From: Agrostemma githago
Taxonomy: Eukaryota; Streptophyta; Magnoliopsida; Caryophyllales; Caryophyllaceae
DNA length: 64,000 nucleotides
Assembly: GCA_958450325.1 (NCBI GenBank)
Contig: OY288243.1
Coordinates: 39,592,878 to 39,656,877, forward strand
Reading direction: 5' to 3'
Position 1 is the stretch's first letter, and each line of letters starts with the position of its first letter. Under the pieces are notes generated by a model. It saw nothing but the letters and a program-made list of their open reading frames with translations, had not been told where the DNA came from and did no database searches. Shown here one piece after another: positions 35,240 to 45,209 of this stretch. Made by a program: the position numbers and the translations under genes.

Positions 35240-35452
35240 ATCGAGTCACCCCTCGAACAGGGGGTACTCGATCGAGTGCCATAGCCACTCGGTAGAGTGA
35301 CACCCTAAAACAGAACCAGAAAGTTTTTTTTGAGGACCACTCGATCGAGTCCCGTTATGACTTGACCGAGTGTCATGTCAAAATCTGAATAGAAGGCTTT
35401 TCCCGAGGTCCACTCGGTCGAGTCCATCCATTACTCGATCGAGTGGCCTTTG
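35240..35452. repeat. Second ctcgatcgag palindrome array, Tat-like copy 2
   Basis: Six or so degenerate and intact units (tactcgatcgagtgc, cactcggtagagtg, ccactcgatcgagtcc, cttgaccgagtg, ccactcggtcgagtcc, actcgatcgagtggcct) spread over 210 bp. The position corresponds to the GC-rich block 6594-6642 in copy 1. Confidence 0.85.
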
Positions 35453-38400
35453 TCATGACAAATCCGTGAACCTTCAACATATTTCGAGCTTCGATAAAAC
35501 TTTTTAACGACTCTGGTCAATACATGTTAAACCTATCACGTGTCCTAATCTTTTCAAAACCTTGCTTCATTTTATTTATGTCGTTCTAATCTTTTCTATA
35601 AACCGTTACTAACTCGTTTGTTTCTATTTTGGCATCTCTTTTGTTTTATTATACTAAAACGAATCTCGCATGCAACAACTTCGACTTAGTTCAAAAATGC
35701 ATTAAACGACGTAGTACAAACATAATTCGCATGTTTAATGTAAAAAGCATTGTTTGCATATCATTCAACCGTCGAACTAACGCGCGTACACCAAAAACGA
35801 ACAATATCTTAGTAAAAGCCGCTAAGTGCGGGCGGGGTTGGATGTTCTTTGTGAACTTCCCAACAGGTACCCTCACCCCTTACTCAGAACCATGGTTTCC
35901 GGATGTCCGAATCCACTGGCATACGAGAGTCATTCAGTACCCGATTTCCGATAATGTCGAAATTGGTATCACAACACTAAGGGACGAACCCAATAAACTC
36001 TGAAATCGGAATGGGCTGTACTTTGTGCACGGCCCACTATGACATAGAGTGGGTTCGAATGGGCCTGAACTCCCACAAAGTTCGGTGGCGACTTCTACTT
36101 CGATTTAAATTTCAATCCGAGATCCATCTCACATGAGATTCATTCGCCTCCCCAAACCCGCGCGTGGCCGCGTCGGGGTGGACCTATGTCATGTCCGCAA
36201 GTTGGAAAAATATTTTTAATGTCATTATAAAATAAAGTATTTTGGGTAGTCTTATAACAAATCGGTATTAATTTTCTTAAAGTGGAACGTATTTATAAAC
36301 CGACTTTGTATCGGATTCGACTTTGAGTCAAACACAATAAGGAAAAAAAAAGGAAATCCCCAATTATATAAAACCTACGTATCCCTCAAACCCCATCCCA
36401 AAATCTTCAATTCCCTTGTTTCCTTCCTCTTTCCTGCCGTCTACTTCTTCCTTCTCTCTGAGATTTCGGCTATCGATCGTCGTTACATTTTCACTTCCTT
36501 TTCATCAAATAATTGTAAGTTTCTTAACCAATTACCCTTCTTGTTTTGATAATTAGCATATCAATTGAATAGTATGTCCAAATATTTTTAACTTCGACCC
36601 GTTTCTATCGGTTGTTTTCTAATTAAGCTCTTTTCTCAACGCAAATTACCGGTCATGGAGTTTAAATTTAAGCACCTGTATTGTCGATCTTTAGTTGATT
36701 GTCCATTTTCAAACACTATCGTCTTTTGGTCATTTGACTCCAAATTTAAGGTCGTCTCGGCAAGTCAATGTTGTGGGTTGTACCGAGGTTGGTTAGGACT
36801 GTTTTCATGCTTGAGGTCGACCAAGGGCGTTAGAATTTACGATATTAGAGTGGTCTCAGGTGGTTGTACGCATATGATTTTTTGGTGAGTTTTCATGATG
36901 ATGGATGTCTAGAAGATAATTATTGGAGTTGTTTAGATGATGATGATTTGAGGATGATGATGATAGATAATTAGAAGATATTGATGATGATGGTTTATAG
37001 CTTTGCACGTATGTATGTTGGATGTTTTGGTTCCATGTATTGTGTTTAAGGAGAGTAGTTCTGTGAGGGTTAATTCATAATTAAGAATATTGTCAAGCAT
37101 TCGAGGGATTTTCAATTTAATTAGAGTAGATTAGGACGATAATTTTGTGAATCGGTTAGACTTGAAAATTGAACCAATTTATATTATTTGTAGCTTGTGG
37201 GTTCGAGGAGAAGGAAGTTTTGGATTAATCTTAGCTCGGATTGACCGTCTTGAGAGGTAAGGACGTTTTGACCTTTTCACCTTTAAGTAAAGGGCATGTT
37301 CAGTTTAAATTATATTGTTGAAACGGTTTTATAATTATTTTGTCAACGATGAATTTTTATGATACTCTTGTGATATTTTGGATATTGAAATTTGGTGACA
37401 CAAGTCACATATTGGTGTTATTTTGGTACAATTTTTGGTGGTTATAACAGACTCTTGGAGCTCTGTTGGTTTATGAGGTTAAGGTGCGTTCTAGACGTCC
37501 CTGGGATTTCATCCCGAAACTGAACTACTGGCCCGAGTTGTGTTAAGTGGGGTTTTCCGGCCCCCACTCGCTAGGTAGTTGGACTTTCTTCTTTGGTAGC
37601 CTCATCCTACTGACTGCCCAAATGTGAGTTGTGCTGTAACAGCCCTAAATATTCGCAACCAAAATAGAAGAATAAAATAGGAAAACTTTAAAGCCGTTAC
37701 TACGCACTTAGCTCACAAAGCCAAATGCAAGGCAATATTATAAGAATTAAAAGAAATATAAATCCGATAAATAATTAAACGAAAACGTTGCAGCGGAAGA
37801 CTTATGTCCCACAAAATCCAAAACGGTTTAAAACAACTTCAAACCAAAATTCAACATAAATATAAATAGTTCGGAGGTAAATGTTAAATAATAAAATCCT
37901 TCCTCGCTGAGCATCTCGAACCAAATGCACCCATGCAGCATATTAGGTGTACCTATCAACTGTACCCAAAACACAAATAGGTATAGGTTCCAGCGAGGGA
38001 ACGACCCAAAACAAAAGGACGTCAGCAAAGCTGAGTAAAATATATTATATTGAAAACGTAACACAATAATTACAATTTGTAGTAAATTGAAATCAGAGTT
38101 AAATATCACTGTCTTGATACCAAACCAAAAGTACTATGAAAACAGTAGTTAAAACCAAAACCAACCAAACTATATTGTCACCACATGTGTGCCAAGGTCC
38201 TACCCTTTTGCATGACCGATCTAGAGGTACCACCTATGCTTAGCTAGATTTATTATAGTGCGCAATACTCACATTTGGGCAGTCAGTAGGATGAGGCTGT
38301 CAAAGGAGAAAGCCTATCTACCTAGCAAGTGGGGGGCCGGAAAACCCTACTTAACACAATTTCGGGCCAGAAGTTCAGTTTCGGAACGAAATTCCAAGGA

Positions 38401-39051
38401 CGTCTCAGACGCACCTTAATCTCATAGACCAACAGAGCTCCCAGAGTCTGTCATAACCACCAAAGATTGTACCAAAATAATACCAATACATGACTTGTGT
38501 CACAAAGTTCCCATATCCAAAATATTACAGGAGTATCGTAAAAATTTACAATTGACAAAATAATTATAAAACCGTTTGAAAAATATAATTTAAACCGAAC
38601 ATGCTCTTTACTTAACGGTGAAAAGGTCAAAACGTCCTTACCTCTCAAGACGGTCAATCCAAGCTAAGACTAGTCCGAACATTCTTTCTTCTCGAACTCA
38701 AAAGCTACAAATAATATAAATGGTTCAATAACTTAACCCTCCAATTAATTAATATCAAGACGATGGTAACTCATAATACCCACTCACTAGCTACTAACTA
38801 GATAACTTGCTAATAACGGTCAAAGTATCGATAAGTCAAGTTCTCACCGACTTAACCGGACGAATAATCTAACTCTTGAGTCACCAAATCTTCGTTCATC
38901 TAACGTTCCGACTAGTATTAGATTATATCTTAACTATCAACCGAGTCTTAAACATCACCTTCCAAATCCCTAATTATTCAAAGTGACTCACTAACGTGCC
39001 CAACAACATCTTCAGTTGAAAGAAACCTCTGCTAATGTATACACCACGCAC

Positions 39052-39055
<4 letters not shown>

Positions 39056-39119
<64 letters not shown>
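39056..39119. repeat. (TA)n then (GA)n at the DNA transposon end, copy 1
   Basis: About 19 TA units (39056-39093) run into about 13 AG units (39093-39119). The opposite end shows (TC)n then (TA)n at 41464-41494. Confidence 0.95.
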
Positions 39120-41463
39120 TAGGTTCTAATGAGTCCCTATATATGTAATGAGTTTCTAAGTCCTCATCCCATCCAAGACAAGATGCATCCTAATATTTTG
39201 TATTTAAAAAAAAAAATTAGTATCCTAAAATAACTCCCATGATTTTAGGAAATAATAACTCCCATAATCACAATCATTCCTCATTCATCCATTCATTCAT
39301 TCATTCACGTTACAGTTTCATCAAAACCTTAAAAAAAACGCTCCCATCGATCATCACGTTCATTCATTCATTCAATCAAATTTGTGCTCGAAATTCCGTT
39401 ACTATGAATTCAATGATCGCGACATCTTCATTAACTGTTGATAAGGAATTCATCGAGTATAACAATGGTGAGTTTTGATATTGCTTTCATGTTTTGCGTC
39501 AATTTTTATTCATTATCTTGATTAATTTGCATCAATTTGTGTTCATGTTTTGCGTCAATTTTCATGTTGATATTGCTTTCATGGTCGTTTCGTTCATGTT
39601 TTGCGTCAATTTTCATGTTGATATTGTTTTTATGGTCGTGTTATTCATCATAGATTCGTATGCAAATCGTAGAACACACAAACGGTGAGTATATATGTTT
39701 TGTAATTTATACTGGAATCGCCATGGAAGTCATTAAGATGCTACTCAATTATTTGTTTTTACGTAAACAATATATTGAATTATTGTAGTTCATATACTGC
39801 GTTACTTTAATGTAGAGCATCTGTTACTTTAATGTCTACCATCTGTTACTTTATATGTCGTGTTACTTTAATACACTCCAGTTGTTACTTTAGTGTTTTT
39901 CATCTGTTATTCTAGTGGATTGTAGTGTCCTAAGAATTTAGAAAACTGCCATATTAAAAAAATAATTAAAAAAAAGATATTGTTTCCTATAATAATGGGA
40001 CGTGATTGCCACCAAAATAGGAAACAATATCAAAGAGTAACGCCATATGAAAAAAAATAAAAAAAATACTACTTCCTATAATTATGGGACGTGATGACTT
40101 CAAAATAGGAAACAATATCAAAGAGTAAGATACTGCGTCATACTCTCATTTTTTTATCATTATATGAATTTTTTGCACTAACTTATATCTGGTGTTATTT
40201 TAATGAACATTATCTGTTACTTTAATTCATACTATCTGTTACTTTAATGTCTGACCTCTGTTACTTTATACATGGTGTATAAGCATACTCTGTTAATTTA
40301 ATTCAATGTTACTTCAATGCAATTCATCTGTTACTTTAACACTTGTTATCTGTTACTTTAATCCATATTTCAAGTTTTGATTGTTTTTTTTCGCCACGTT
40401 TATTGGCACTGTTATTGTTGTTTCAGTAGACGCAAAAGTACATGATAATGTAGGGATGTGGGTGAGAATTTCCTCCGTACATAGAGCAGATCTTCAAAGA
40501 TGTAGATGAGAAGAAGAAGAAGAAGAAGAAGAAGAAGAAGAAGAAGAAGGAAATGTCATGTAAATCATCGTCTGACAATGAAGAAGAATCAGGAGAAGAA
40601 GAAGAAGATGATGAAGAAGAAGCACAATTCTTAGTAGGACAATATATTGTTAGAGTAACATACATTATTCGTTAGAGTAACATCCTTGATTGGAGTAAAA
40701 TGAGTTTGAATAACACACATTATGTGTTAGAGTAACATACTTAACGAGTTACAGTAACACAGTTTTAATGAGTTACAGTAACACAGTTTATGATTATAAT
40801 TTGATTTCAAATATCCAATTCTTATAGTTACAGGTGTGAAACATTGGAATTATAATAGAGTTTTATAATTTTTGTTTTGGATTATCCTTAATAAAAACAT
40901 ACATTATTCTTTTGGTTGATTGAAAGTCTTGTTTTTGCAAAAGATTATTATGCAACATAATAGATTTTATGAGTTAAAGTAACGCAGTTCATGTATTAGA
41001 GTAACACATTGAATGAGTTATAGTAATAGTTTTTGCAAGAGAATATATATTAAACAACGTAACAGATTTTATGAGTTAAAGTAACACAGTTCATGAATTA
41101 AAGTAACACGTTATATGAGTTAAAGTAACATAGTTTATGGATAATGACTGTAACATATTAACATACGTACAATGGCAGTGGGAAAATGATGATTTTTTGG
41201 TGAAGATGAAAAAAACTTGATTTTGAAAAAACTTGTTGTGTGAGAGAAAGAGACATTTAAACAGATTGATAAGGGAGAGAAAATATTTGCATTGAGATAA
41301 TTAAGGAGGAGAGAGAGAGAGAGAGAAATGATGTATTTACCAGATTTGTTAGTTATTTCCTTAATTATGAGATCAAATCTTGTCCATTAATCTAACATTG
41401 AATCAAGGGCTAAGATGGAGACTCACGGACTCAACATATATAAGTGGACTCACCTGATCCTAC

Positions 41464-41480
<17 letters not shown>
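39094..41480 (+). mobile_element. DNA transposon with (GA)n-tipped inverted ends and mirrored motif arrays, copy 1
   Basis: Ends: (AG)n-ataggttctaatgagtcc at the left, and the reverse complement of the right end reads (GA)n-ggtaggatcaggtgagtcc, an imperfect terminal inverted repeat. It is related to 59526-61961 over its length. Left half: at least ten copies of a (c)tgttactttaat motif (39800-40370). Right half: at least ten of the reverse form (agttaaagtaacac, 40650-41130). Between them lie a CAG-type 3' splice site and a (GAA)n run. No transposase is recognisable. Insertion in TA-rich DNA fits a TA target, but the TSD cannot be read in the microsatellite. Superfamily unknown. Confidence 0.7.
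39660..40520 (+). other. Possible mini-gene with one intron in DNA transposon copy 1
   Basis: An exon-like segment (atgcaaatcgtagaacacac, 39659 on) ends aacg|gtgagt (39682-39691), a good plant 5' splice site. A matching 3' site, tgttgtttcag, ends at 40427 and is followed by tagacgcaaaag. Copy 2 has the same two sites in the same order, and there the join keeps one short frame. The following (GAA)n-rich part differs between copies. A captured or decayed accessory gene is possible, and expression is unproven. Confidence 0.35.
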
Positions 41481-41495
<15 letters not shown>

Positions 41496-42239
41496 TTTAT
41501 TAACTCCAGATAATCAACTTACTACTCCGATCACCTGTTAACCTTAGACTATGAATCCAAAAACAATCCAAACCCAAAACGACTATCAATGACCTCAATA
41601 CAACAACGTCCCAAAAATAATAACAAAATTCGCAAAACCGACACTGTAACCCAAATACACCCTTCTTTCCGACACAAATCGACAATTAAGGACAATAAAA
41701 TCGCTCTTAAGTATTATTTAAACAATACCCATAAGTTTAATAAAACATAAGAATTACTCACAAAACTCGATATATATATATATAATGAAAACGAATAAAG
41801 ATCTTTAATAAAATCGATACTTACAATTTGATGAAGAAGAATGTAAAAACGTGCCAGAGTAAGTAAGGATGAAGAATCGATTCTCGGATTATGATTGAAA
41901 ACTGGAAATCGAGGTAGAGATCGGGGAGTATGGCGGCAGGCAAGAGGGAGGAATAAATGAATGAATTATGATGGGGTTTGGGGAGAAATACGTTGGTTTT
42001 TATTTTTGAGGATTTTTTTTCCTTATTATGTTTGAATCAAAATCGAACCCGATACAAAGTTGGTTTATAAAATAACTTTCATTTTTTTAAATTACTCAAA
42101 ACCGATTTATAATAAGAAGGCCCAAAAATACTTAAAATTTTATAACAATATTGATTTTTTTTTTCAACTTAAAACTCGATTTAAATAAAATAGAAAAGTA
42201 ACGCCTTATAAATGACTAAGAAAATAACGGGGTGTTACA

Positions 42240-42960
42240 GACTTCCCTCCTTAAAACAAAACTTCGTTCTCGAAGTTTAAACTCGTCCTCAAAATAAAGT
42301 CTCACATATCTCATATATATCCACAATAAACTGTTCACCCCATAGATCCAAAATCCGTCGAAAGAACACTCAACCTTTAAGATATCTCACATCTCTAATT
42401 CCTCAAAAATCCAAAAGCAACTAATTCCTCAAATTTCAAAATACACAACTTCACCACCACCTAAATCCACAAGGTCACCTAATTCCACTAAATAATACCA
42501 AAGTTTGAAACCACCAAAATTCTCATACTCCTCTAGGGTAAAAGTATTTCTTGCCAAGTTAAGAGCATGTCGGACAAAATATTTAAATTTTTTCAAAATT
42601 TTGAAAATAACAAGTTTAACCATTTTACAAGTGCGTAGTGCACAAAATCAATCAGTCAATCAAATAAGTGTGGTTAGCACTATCAAACCAACAATATGTA
42701 CGTTGAGCACGAAATCACCAATATGTGCGTTGAGTACAAACAAACCACAAATATGTCAATTTCAAGTAATAACAAATAACCAATGATATTGTGCTTATTA
42801 AGCATCAACGACAGCCAAAATATTCATATTTGTGACCAATAAATAGATATGAGCATGAAATCACACAAGAACAAGCTTAGTTTACCACAGAAACAAGTAG
42901 TCATGCATATTTCTACCCACCTTAAAATAAAGCTTCGTCCTCGAAGCACGAAAAATTCAC
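42240..42960 (-). other. G2 polypurine tract, hairpin and 3' UTR
   Basis: The PPT aaggagggaagtc is at 42252-42240. The stem AAACTTCGAGAACGAAGTTT (42278-42259) keeps 8 bp with loop AGAA. Beyond it lies noncoding sequence like 15288-16092, including gtgcgttgag units near 42690-42740. Confidence 0.75.
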
Positions 42961-43077
42961 CTTAGGCAAAGAGATGAGGGTATTTGTCTGTCATGGTTGG
43001 CTCAAGTTTCTCCCAAAATATTGGAACACATATGTTCGCTACATAATATAATATCCTTTGAAACTCCATGATGTCCT
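42961..43077 (-). pseudogene. G2 integrase remnant, deleted centre
   Basis: gagatgagggtatttg matches the extreme C-terminus of integrase (compare 16101). After about 20 bases the sequence jumps to a region matching about 16905-16990 of G1 (ttctcccaaaatattgg, ctttgaaactccatgatgtcc). Around 750 bp of integrase C-terminal sequence are therefore deleted. Confidence 0.7.
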
Positions 43078-44225
43078 GATGCGAATGCGGAAGCGGTTTA
43101 GAATAAGAAATGAAAGTTGGGTTGAAGGTTAATGTAACCTTGAGTGATGACGTGGATTTTGGAGTGAAATTGAACTAAGGTTAATGTAACCCTGGTTCGT
43201 GGTTAAAGTCTATGAGGATTTTGAGTTTTGTGGCTCGGCTATTTTGGGAAGCAAACGCTCCGATTTTCTGTATTTTGTGATCCGATGTTAATAGGTGAGT
43301 AACCAAAGGATATTTAACCCGTAGTTCGACCTTGAATCCGGAATTAATAGCTCAGAGTTTGGAACACCAACCCTCTAAACACTTCGAAGCACCTTCTCGA
43401 AGTTTAAACACGTGATTAATAAATTAATCCAGAGTTTGACAAGTTGTTTGTAAATTCATAAATATTCGATATTTTATTCAATGAAAGACATTGGCTTATA
43501 TAGCCCACAATGTGTGATATCCTCGTTATATTCCGAGTGATATTCTAGAATAATAATACTAATACAAAAGGAAACAAATACTACGAAATATAACTACTAG
43601 TATCACATGCCACCTATGGGTGTGATCTTTATTCTACTTGCCTTAAATAAAAGATAGTGTGTGATCATAGGAGATCACGACATCTCTTATTATGTGATGA
43701 AGATCCTTTTGTCATGTCTCCAAGATTACTATGTGATGCGTGATCTAATGCTTGAAATAATAGGTGGTGTGTGAATGTAGAAGATCACGACACTTCCAAT
43801 TATTTGGCGAAGATCCTCACACATTATTCCTTGCCATATGTCCGATATTTTTCCATCTCCAATTATTTGATGAAGATCCTCTTGTTTATTCCTTACCATA
43901 TATTCAAGATAGATTGATATCCCAAATATTTGGAGATCCTCTCGTTGCCTTTTATTTGAGATTGGTGTATCATAAAAGATACCAGCCATATCTTCTTTTA
44001 TCCCCCACCATCATTGTGGATATCTTTCCATTTCCACGAGATCCCCCACATCTTTTTAGGATAAGCAATATTCTCTTGATGGATCCTTGGTGAAGTTGCA
44101 TGAATCTGGCCATGTTTGGGCCAATACAAGCTTACCCATGGCGGCTTGTGATAGGAGGGTCCACGTGCGTAGTCAATTGCTTTATTAGGACCGTTGACTA
44201 ATTTTTTGGGCTCCACAATCGGGTC
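43078..44225. mobile_element. Unclassified 1.15-kb insertion in G2 integrase
   Basis: It is flanked by the repeat atgtcct (43071-43077 and 44226-44232), which is single in the empty-site sequence expected from G1. The ends gatgcgaatgcggaagc and (reverse complement) gacccgattgtggagcc agree at 11 of 17 positions, a weak inverted repeat. There is a TATA-like cttatatagcc near 43494. No ORF with a known domain. It could be a MITE-like DNA element or a non-canonical solo LTR. Confidence 0.45.
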
Positions 44226-45206
44226 ATGTCCTACCACATAATGTATATAAGCATCAGCAAGTTGCTTCTTCTCTCACATATCCTTCATGGGAATAAAATA
44301 TGCATTCTTAGTTAATCTATTAATTATAACCCAAATCATATTATTACCTTCCTCTGACCTTGACAACCCAAGTATAAAATCCATAAAGATTAAACTCCAC
44401 TTCCACTCGGAAACTCCTAAAGCATCTAACTCTCCCTGATGTCTCATATGTTCACTCATAACTTTCTAATATATCAAGTATTGAGCCACAAAATCTGTCA
44501 TTTGTTTCATCATAGTAGTCCACCAAAATCCTAATTTCAAATCTGTATACATTTATCAATTCCTAAATGAACATAATACACTGCTAGATGTGCCTCATAC
44601 ATTATTCTTTCTTCGTCCTTGTGGTTAGATACCCAAACTCAATCTCGGAACTTAATCAATACACTCTGTCATCACGCTTAAACAAAGCAAACTCATCCAT
44701 CAACTCATCCTACATAAATTTATCAACCTTTCAACTCTTTAATACACTCATCAATTCGCTTTCAACAAAAAACACACTATACAGGATTCCTAATTTTATC
44801 ATTTTGATCCCAAATATAAGAAACTCTTCCATCAGCTTATCACGGTGCATCACTAACAGTATTGTATGGGGAAAGGTTTACTCAAGTCATCGACCACCAC
44901 ATTTCTTACAAGATACTGAATCTCGATCTTATAGTCCTTAATCAAATCCAACCACCTCCTCTGTCTCATGTTTAGCTCCTAAAGGGTAAATATCTTAAAT
45001 TTCTTGTCATCATAAAAAAAACCTTAAAGGGTACACCAAACAGATAATGTCTCCAAATTTTTAAGGTAACGACTACGGTTGTTAACTCTAAATCATAAGT
45101 AGGGTAATTTTCTTCATAAAGGTTCAACTGCCTAAATGCATAAGCAATCACTTTTTTATTCTGCTGAACACGATAACTAATCTATTCTTAAAATGCATAG
45201 GTATAA
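44226..45206 (-). pseudogene. G2 integrase N-terminal and RNase H remnants
   Basis: The minus strand 44459-44274 reads SEWKWSLIFMDFILGLSRSEEGNNMIWVIINRLTKNAYFIPMKDM, the start of the DDE core with the first Asp (FMDFI) intact. Rightward there are degraded matches to the zinc-finger segment, linker and RNase H (44500-45206) with many small deletions and stops. It is cut at 45209 by a CACTA element. Confidence 0.8.
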
Positions 45207-45209
45207 ACT

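Larger units (their letters stand above)
33131..36199 (+). mobile_element. Tat-like solo LTR, copy 2, 3.1 kb, with a Cassandra insertion
   Basis: The ends are TGTAGACACCCAC and CATGTCCGCA, with the exact TSD AGTTG (33126-33130 and 36200-36204). It aligns with copy 1 (4330-7760) over most of its length. It differs by the Cassandra insertion, by having only three ATT units (34849-34857) where copy 1 has 277, and by a different palindrome type. The 124-codon frame at 35629-36003 is not kept in copy 1 and is not a gene. Confidence 0.8.
11651..37635 (+). mobile_element. G1: chromovirus Ty3/gypsy element with an internal inversion and many nested insertions
   Basis: Plus-strand parts are the 5' LTR (11651-13783), PBS, gag (14083-14963), 3' UTR (30136-30225 and 32431-33053) and 3' LTR (from 33054, cut by G2 at 37636). 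Minus-strand parts between 14964 and 30135 are the LTR start, PPT, 3' UTR, integrase, RNase H, RT, protease and gag tail. The plus gag stops about where the minus gag tail begins, so the pieces together make roughly one element. However, the 3' UTR and the first 311 bp of the LTR occur in both orientations. The DSGA protease, the polymerase and the chromodomain-like C-terminus of integrase place it with Tekay/Del-like chromoviruses. Confidence 0.8.
33054..37635 (+). repeat. G1 3' LTR, split by a Tat-like solo LTR and cut by G2
   Basis: It starts TGTAACACCCCGTTATTTTT. Pieces 33054-33130 and 36200-37635 match the 5' LTR at 11651 in order up to ccaaatgtgag (11651-numbering about 13155). There G2's LTR end starts (37636). 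The last 0.6 kb should lie beyond the window. Confidence 0.9.
37636..42239 (-). repeat. G2 3' LTR, interrupted by a DNA transposon
   Basis: On the minus strand it starts TGTAACACCCCGTTATTTTC (42239) and ends GGGCTGTTACA (37636). Its parts are 37636-39093 and about 41481-42239. The rest is the insertion 39094-41480 in a (TA)n stretch that also exists, uninterrupted, in the 5' LTR at 63622-63657. Confidence 0.9.

Noticed and set aside
35629..36003. 124-codon frame in Tat-like LTR copy 2
   Set aside because: The same frame in copy 1 (about 7240-7556) meets stops within the first third, so it is not a conserved protein.
43764..44237. Frames of 109 and 79 codons in the unclassified insertion
   Set aside because: They overlap on opposite strands, lack any known motif, and the one on the minus strand starts at the TSD.
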